DNA of 12,927 nucleotides, from positions 1 through 12,927 of the forward strand of contig JNDT01001067.1 of NCBI GenBank assembly GCA_000697055.1, given 5' to 3'. How positions within the stretch are numbered: the stretch's first letter is position 1; each line of letters opens with the position of its first letter. The notes under the pieces were generated by a model that saw only the letters and a program-made list of their open reading frames with translations, did not search any database and was not told the DNA's origin. Source of the stretch: Saksenaea vasiformis B4078 (lineage: Eukaryota; Mucoromycota; Mucoromycetes; Mucorales; Saksenaeaceae). Shown piece after piece: positions 8,584 to 12,927 of this stretch. Position numbers and translations under genes: made by a program.

Positions 8584-11500
8584 ATGCGAATAGATATCAA
8601 GGTAATGTTCTTTTTATTTGAAAGAACATAGTGTCGCTGAAATAGGACATCGTTAGCGTAAATTGCTCTCGCGTTCGGACCGTGTCAAAAGCGTGGACTT
8701 GCATCCAACAGAGCCTTGGGTGCTAGCAAGTTTGTACAATGGTCAAGTTTACATTTATAACTATGAGACTCAGGTAAGGATCTTTACGGCTCATGGCAAG
8801 AAATAACCCGTGTTTTAGGCGTTGGTAAAAACGTTTGAAGTCACCAAAATGCCTGGTAATATTCGATGATAGAACAAAAGAAACAGGAAAATAATGCTTA
8901 CTTCGTTCAGTGCGAGCGGCCAAATTCATTGCACGAAAGAACTGGATCATCACTGGCTCTGACGATTTGCAAATCCGAGTGTTCAACTATAACACCCACG
9001 AAAAAGTAGCCAGCTTTGAGGGTCACCCTGATTACATCCGTTGTCTCGCTGTCCACCCCACACAACCCCTTGTTCTTTCTGGATCAGACGACATGACTAT
9101 CCGTTTGTGGGATTGGGAAAAAGGATGGAAATGCGTCCAGGTTTGTAGCACCTTTACTTCGTATTCCTTGACGCTGATTCTTCCTACGTTAGGTGTTTGA
9201 GGGCCATTCTCATTTCGTCATGCACTTGACATTTAATCCAAAAGACTCGAATACCTTTGCTTCAGCTGGTCTCGATGGCGTTGTCAAGATCTGGTCTCTT
9301 GGTTCAAACGTTCCAAACTTTACACTTGAAGGACACGAAAAGGGTATCAACTACGTCGATTATTACCATGGTGGCGACAAGCCTTACCTGATCTCCTGTG
9401 CTGATGATAAGTAAGTAATCCAATAAAGGATAAGAATAGGGTTTTGATAATCTGCTGCAATATCTAGTTTGGTGAAGATCTGGGACTACCAGAATAAAAA
9501 CTGCGTGCAGACATTGGAAGGTCACAGTCAAAATGTCAACTTTGCTTCGTTCCATCCCGAGCTGCCAATTATTCTTTCCGGTTCTGAAGATGGTACTGTC
9601 CGTATCTGGCACTCGGATACATATCGTTTGGAGAATACATTGAACTATGGCTTGGAGCGCGCATGGTGCATGTCTTATCAGAAGGGAGGAAATAACGTTG
9701 CGCTCGGTTTTGACGATGGTTCCGTTGTCATCAAGTTGGGAAGAGAGGAACCTGCCGTATCGATGGACAGTTCCGGTAAAATTATCTGGGCCAAACATTC
9801 TGAAATTCAGACCGCAAACATCAAAACGGGCGTTGGTAGGGTTTTTTTTTTTGGTATCTGCTCTGCAATGCTGTTATTAACGCTATGGTGCTATAGATGA
9901 TCAGGTGAAGGACGGTGAACGTCTTTCTTTGCCAGTTAGAGGTCTGGGAAGCTGTGAAGTTTATCCCCAAAGTCTGCAGCACTCGCCAAATGGACGTTTT
10001 GTTGTCGTTTGTGGTGACGGCGAGTACATTATCTACACCCCATTGGCATGGAGAAACAAGAGCTTCGGAAGCGGTTTAGAGTTTGTCTGGGCAGCGGATT
10101 CGAACTTGTAGGTCTAAGGAATTGAGTTGAATTGTGCATAAGCTCACTTTCTGAATGGTTTAGATACGCAGTGCGCGAGTCTTCCTCAAGAGTCAAGATC
10201 TTCAAAAATTTCAAGGAGCGTGCTGGATTGTTACCCAAATTGAATTATGCCGCCGAAGGCATCTTTGGTGGTGCCCTACTTGGTGTGCGATCCAGTGGTT
10301 TCCTTAACTTTTACGATTGGGAGTCTGGTTCCGTTGTTAGACGTATTGATGTTGAAGCTAAAAACGTAAGTTCTGTTCCTTATGAAGATAGCGTCGTTAA
10401 CCGTATTACAGGTCTTCTGGTCTGATGCACGCGATCTTGTTGCTATCGTTTGCGAAGAATCATTCTACGTACTTCGATATAACGCTCAGGCTTACATCCA
10501 CTTTGTTGAAAGCGGTGGCGATGTAGGCGAGGAAGGTGTTGAAGAGGCTTTCGAATTTGTCACAGAGATTGCAGAAACGTGAGTTTAATAAGTTTTGTGT
10601 TGAATTCTTGTCTTCTAACCTGGAATTGAAATGCAGCGTCAAGACTGGTACATGGGCTGGTGATTGTTTCATCTATACGAACAATACCAACCGCATGAAT
10701 TACTTGGTCGGCGGTGAGACCTTCACCATTAGTCACTTCGACAAGTACGTACCTTCGCCATTGTCGTGTACAAAGGAATTCTGATATCATTTTTTAGACA
10801 AATGTATCTCTTGGGTTATGCTCCTAAGGACAACCGCGTATATCTTGCTGATAGAGTATGTATACAGGTCAACGTGTTGGGCTGGATGATTCATGGTATT
10901 TGATAGGATGTGAACGTGTACAGCTACGCTTTGTCCCTGAACGTGATCCAATACCAAACGGCGGTTCTCCGTGGCGATCTTGAAGCAGCAACTGCGCTCT
11001 TGCCTACAATCCCAACTGATCAGCGGAGCCATATCGCACGTTTCTTGGAATCCCAGGACATGAAGGAGCTTGCTTTAGAGGTTTCGACGGATATGGATCA
11101 AAAGTTCGACCTTGCTTTGCAGCTCGAGAAATTGGAAATTGCCACGGAAATTGCACGCACAGTAGACAGCGAACCCAAATGGAGAACACTAGGCGATGTG
11201 GCTCTGGCGGCCTGGGAGTTTGGTCTGGCAGAAGAGTGTCTCCAGAAGGCAAAGGATCTCAGTGGATTGTTGTTATTCTACACGTCAAATGGTAACCGCC
11301 AAGGTGTGCGAGAGGTCGCAGATCTAGCAGGTAATGTAGAACAACTCGTGATTATCGTTTTGCTGATGGAATGAGCAGTTGCACAAGGGAAAAATAACAT
11401 CGCATTCACCGCATTATTCGAACTTGGAGCGGTTGAGGAAATCCTTGAACTTTTGATCAAAACGGAACGTATACCTGAGGCCGCGATGTTTGCAAGAACA

Positions 11501-11665
11501 TACGCTCCAGATCAAATGTCCCGAATTGTCAAGCTTTGGAAAGCTGAACTTGCAAACAAGAACCGAAACAAGACAGCTGAGAGTCTGGCAGATCCAGAGG
11601 ACTATGCGAACTTGTTTCCAGAGTTGCAAGCCGTTGAAAAACCACTGATCGATGATAGCGCGTAA
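8584..11665 (+). CDS. COPB2: Coatomer subunit beta-prime (COPI coat), 13 exons
   Basis: This is the beta-prime-COP/Sec27 subunit of the COPI coat, which sorts dilysine-tagged cargo in Golgi-to-ER transport. Exons: 8584-8601, 8657-8773, 8819-8855, 8911-9140, 9193-9410, 9468-9835, 9897-10107, 10164-10365, 10412-10578, 10637-10744, 10798-10855, 10907-11330, 11379-11665; introns are 45-61 nt, all GT-AG and in phase; product 814 residues. The start [20 protein letters not shown] matches the family N-terminus closely. Residues about 10-300 form the first WD40 propeller (for example [21 protein letters not shown]), about 310-590 the second ([45 protein letters not shown]), and about 595-800 the helical solenoid ([25 protein letters not shown]). 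It stops about 15 residues after the ENLFP-like motif, so the acidic tail of animal and yeast proteins (about 890-906 residues) is missing. Paralogous alpha-COP is excluded by size and sequence. Confidence 0.96.
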
Positions 11666-11673
11666 GAAATTTT

Positions 11674-11679
11674 AATAAA
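11674..11679 (+). terminator. Poly(A) signal AATAAA of COPB2, proximal
   Basis: AATAAA lies 8 nt after the COPB2 stop, unusually close. A second AATAAA occurs at 11781-11786, 115 nt after the stop. Either could serve, and the distal one is at a more usual spacing. Confidence 0.35.
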
Positions 11680-11780
11680 CTAATGGCCAATTACCATTGT
11701 GTAAAAGAAAATTTTAAGAGATACAACACAGTGTAAAAGAATCCTTAATCTGCCTCTGTTGCTGTGACGCATCCATTTCA

Positions 11781-11786
11781 AATAAA
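11781..11786 (+). terminator. Poly(A) signal AATAAA of COPB2, distal
   Basis: Canonical AATAAA 115 nt after the stop, in AT-rich 3' flanking sequence. This spacing resembles that of the nucleoporin gene (59 nt) more than the proximal copy does. Confidence 0.4.
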
Positions 11787-12670
11787 GAGTATCATAGATA
11801 AGAGAAGTACACTACCCCTGAAAAAGTATCCGGATTAATTTCCACTTCTGTCAATGCAAGTAACTCAGACCCAAAAACTTAACTTCAACAAAGTATGAAA
11901 AACACGTAGAAGAGCAATGAAATCCCTTTGAAAGATGCAGAAGGCATCAAAGAATTAGCTTATGCTTTTTTTTTATAGTTACTGCTAACCTGTATGTCCT
12001 CCTTTGGCTTTAATGACCAGTCAAGAATCTGTTCGTTCATACAACTCAAACTTTGTGTGTGGTTTCCGCTACGGATCGTTATGATACGGCTTTTTCTGAT
12101 CATTCCTTTAGACTCTTAAGAAAGGGAATGGCATGGAAATAGCTTCCAGATAGGCATTTGGGCGCATCGGAGGCGGTAGTCCTGAGTGGCCGGGCTGCAT
12201 GGAGCCAACACTGACTTTGGTAGCTCTTACCGATAGCCTATGCAAGGATTTAGAATCCCTCGTACCAAAACCAGCCACACATTGTATGACAAAAGGCTTG
12301 AGCAAGGTAATAGCAGCCGATCGTATCTCCCATCATGGTGTAGCGGTCTGCAACAACTGTCATATACTTTGGCAAAGGGATATCATCTCGGCAAAAAGTC
12401 AATGTATCATATTGCCAACTCGGTCTACTCATCTTTCGCAAGAGATAATTTGTGCTTACCAGTCAATCCAAGTTGTCCTATTGCTTGCGACGTTCTCTCT
12501 AAGATAACATGCATATTTGAATGGTTGTGGTCAAAGATCTTTTCCGTTATCATTTATGTGAAATTAACGTTTTAGATCAGGCCACTTGATCAACACAAAG
12601 TTTTGGCAGTCTTATCCCGTAAAACAAATGACAACTCGTTCTGATCCATTGTTCTTTCACTCCTTTCATC

Positions 12671-12927
12671 ATGGATTTACCTCACCTAACCAGCTACGAC
12701 GGCATGTCGCACCGCGACATTATCCTTTACAAAAAAACGCCGGAAACGTCAAAGACAAGAAGAATTGGCTGCGCAGGGTAAAGATAGGCAAACGTTGATA
12801 TTTGCATTCTTAACTGTTTTGACTTCCCAGACCAGAGCAGTGGTGACGAAGCAGCCTTCATCGTCATCATCAAACCAACAACGTAGGCAAAAGCCTGGTG
12901 CGAAAAGGACACGGAAAAGGAAACAGA
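12671..12927 (+). CDS. Possible N-terminus of an unidentified basic protein (3' partial, frame unresolved)
   Basis: An ATG at 12671 opens a frame (MDLPHLTSYDGMSHRDIILY then KK) up to a run of seven A (12731-12737). Beyond it the coding-looking frame is one base over: KKRRKRQRQEELAAQ, a basic then amphipathic stretch. That second frame stays open from 12690 to the window end, later reading KQPSSSSSNQQRRQ and a Lys/Arg-rich stretch. A 53-nt intron with GTAAAG donor (12778) and TTCCCAG acceptor (ending 12830) is also possible and changes the frame again. Either the A-run has an extra base, an intron is misplaced, or the start is different. The basic region could suit a nuclear protein, but I do not recognise the family. 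Confidence 0.3.

Larger units (their letters stand above)
11666..12670. other. Intergenic region, no supportable CDS
   Basis: About 1 kb downstream of COPB2. Overlapping open frames of 60-111 codons occur on both strands between about 12108 and 12575, but none has a recognisable domain, biased codon use or good splice partners. A stretch at 12173-12270 pairs weakly at its ends (GGTA with TACC) but has no proper T-arm, so no tRNA is called. It probably contains the 3' UTR of COPB2 and the promoter of the gene at the right edge. Confidence 0.5.

Noticed and set aside
9304..9798. 164-codon minus-strand frame
   Set aside because: Antisense shadow of COPB2 WD40 exons 5 and 6.
12173..12270. tRNA-like stretch with GGTA/TACC ends and an AGTGG box
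   Set aside because: The T-arm is only a 4-bp stem with a 5-nt loop, there is no GGTTCRANYCC B box, and no cloverleaf could be drawn.
12199..12575. Overlapping plus- and minus-strand frames, one with a CNNC-like string recalling GATA zinc fingers
   Set aside because: The second Cys pair and the rest of the finger are missing; frames on both strands are equally open, as expected by chance.

Overview
The window looks like nuclear DNA of a fungus. Four multi-exon protein genes are split by 29 very short GT-AG introns: 28 of 41-73 nt and one of 129 nt. Many have CTAAC/CTAAT-like branch sites. There are no bacterial operons, Shine-Dalgarno spacing, CRISPR arrays or intact mobile elements. A neutral ceramidase, a small Ctr-type copper transporter and an FG-type Nup58 with dense short introns would fit an early-diverging filamentous fungus (Mucoromycota-like), but that placement is inference.

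Layout, left to right. (1) 1-3164, plus strand: the 3' part of a channel nucleoporin of the Nup58/Nup49 family, with a long FG-repeat exon and five small exons for the coiled-coil domain; its start lies left of the window. (2) 3308-5910, minus strand: a complete secretory neutral ceramidase with 10 exons, one of them 13 nt. It converges tail-to-tail on the nucleoporin with 143 bp between the stop codons. (3) 6023-6656, minus strand: a Ctr-family copper transporter with 4 exons. (4) 6657-8583: about 1.9 kb of intergenic DNA between divergent genes, holding a perfect 11-bp inverted repeat and two inverted CCAAT boxes near the right-hand gene. (5) 8584-11665, plus strand: a complete COPI coat subunit beta-prime (COPB2/Sec27) with 13 exons. 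(6) 11666-12670: intergenic DNA with no supportable gene. (7) 12671-12927: possible start of another plus-strand gene whose reading frame cannot be settled.

The four recognised genes do not form a pathway. They are housekeeping or membrane-system genes: nuclear pore transport, ceramide breakdown, copper uptake or release, and Golgi-to-ER vesicle coat. All exon-intron models were built by hand, requiring GT-AG ends, phase continuity and agreement with remembered family motifs; every coding total divides by three. I found no convincing undescribed system. The most useful leads are the ceramidase microexon, the copper-transporter tail, the short beta-prime-COP C-terminus, the inverted repeat and the unresolved right-edge gene.
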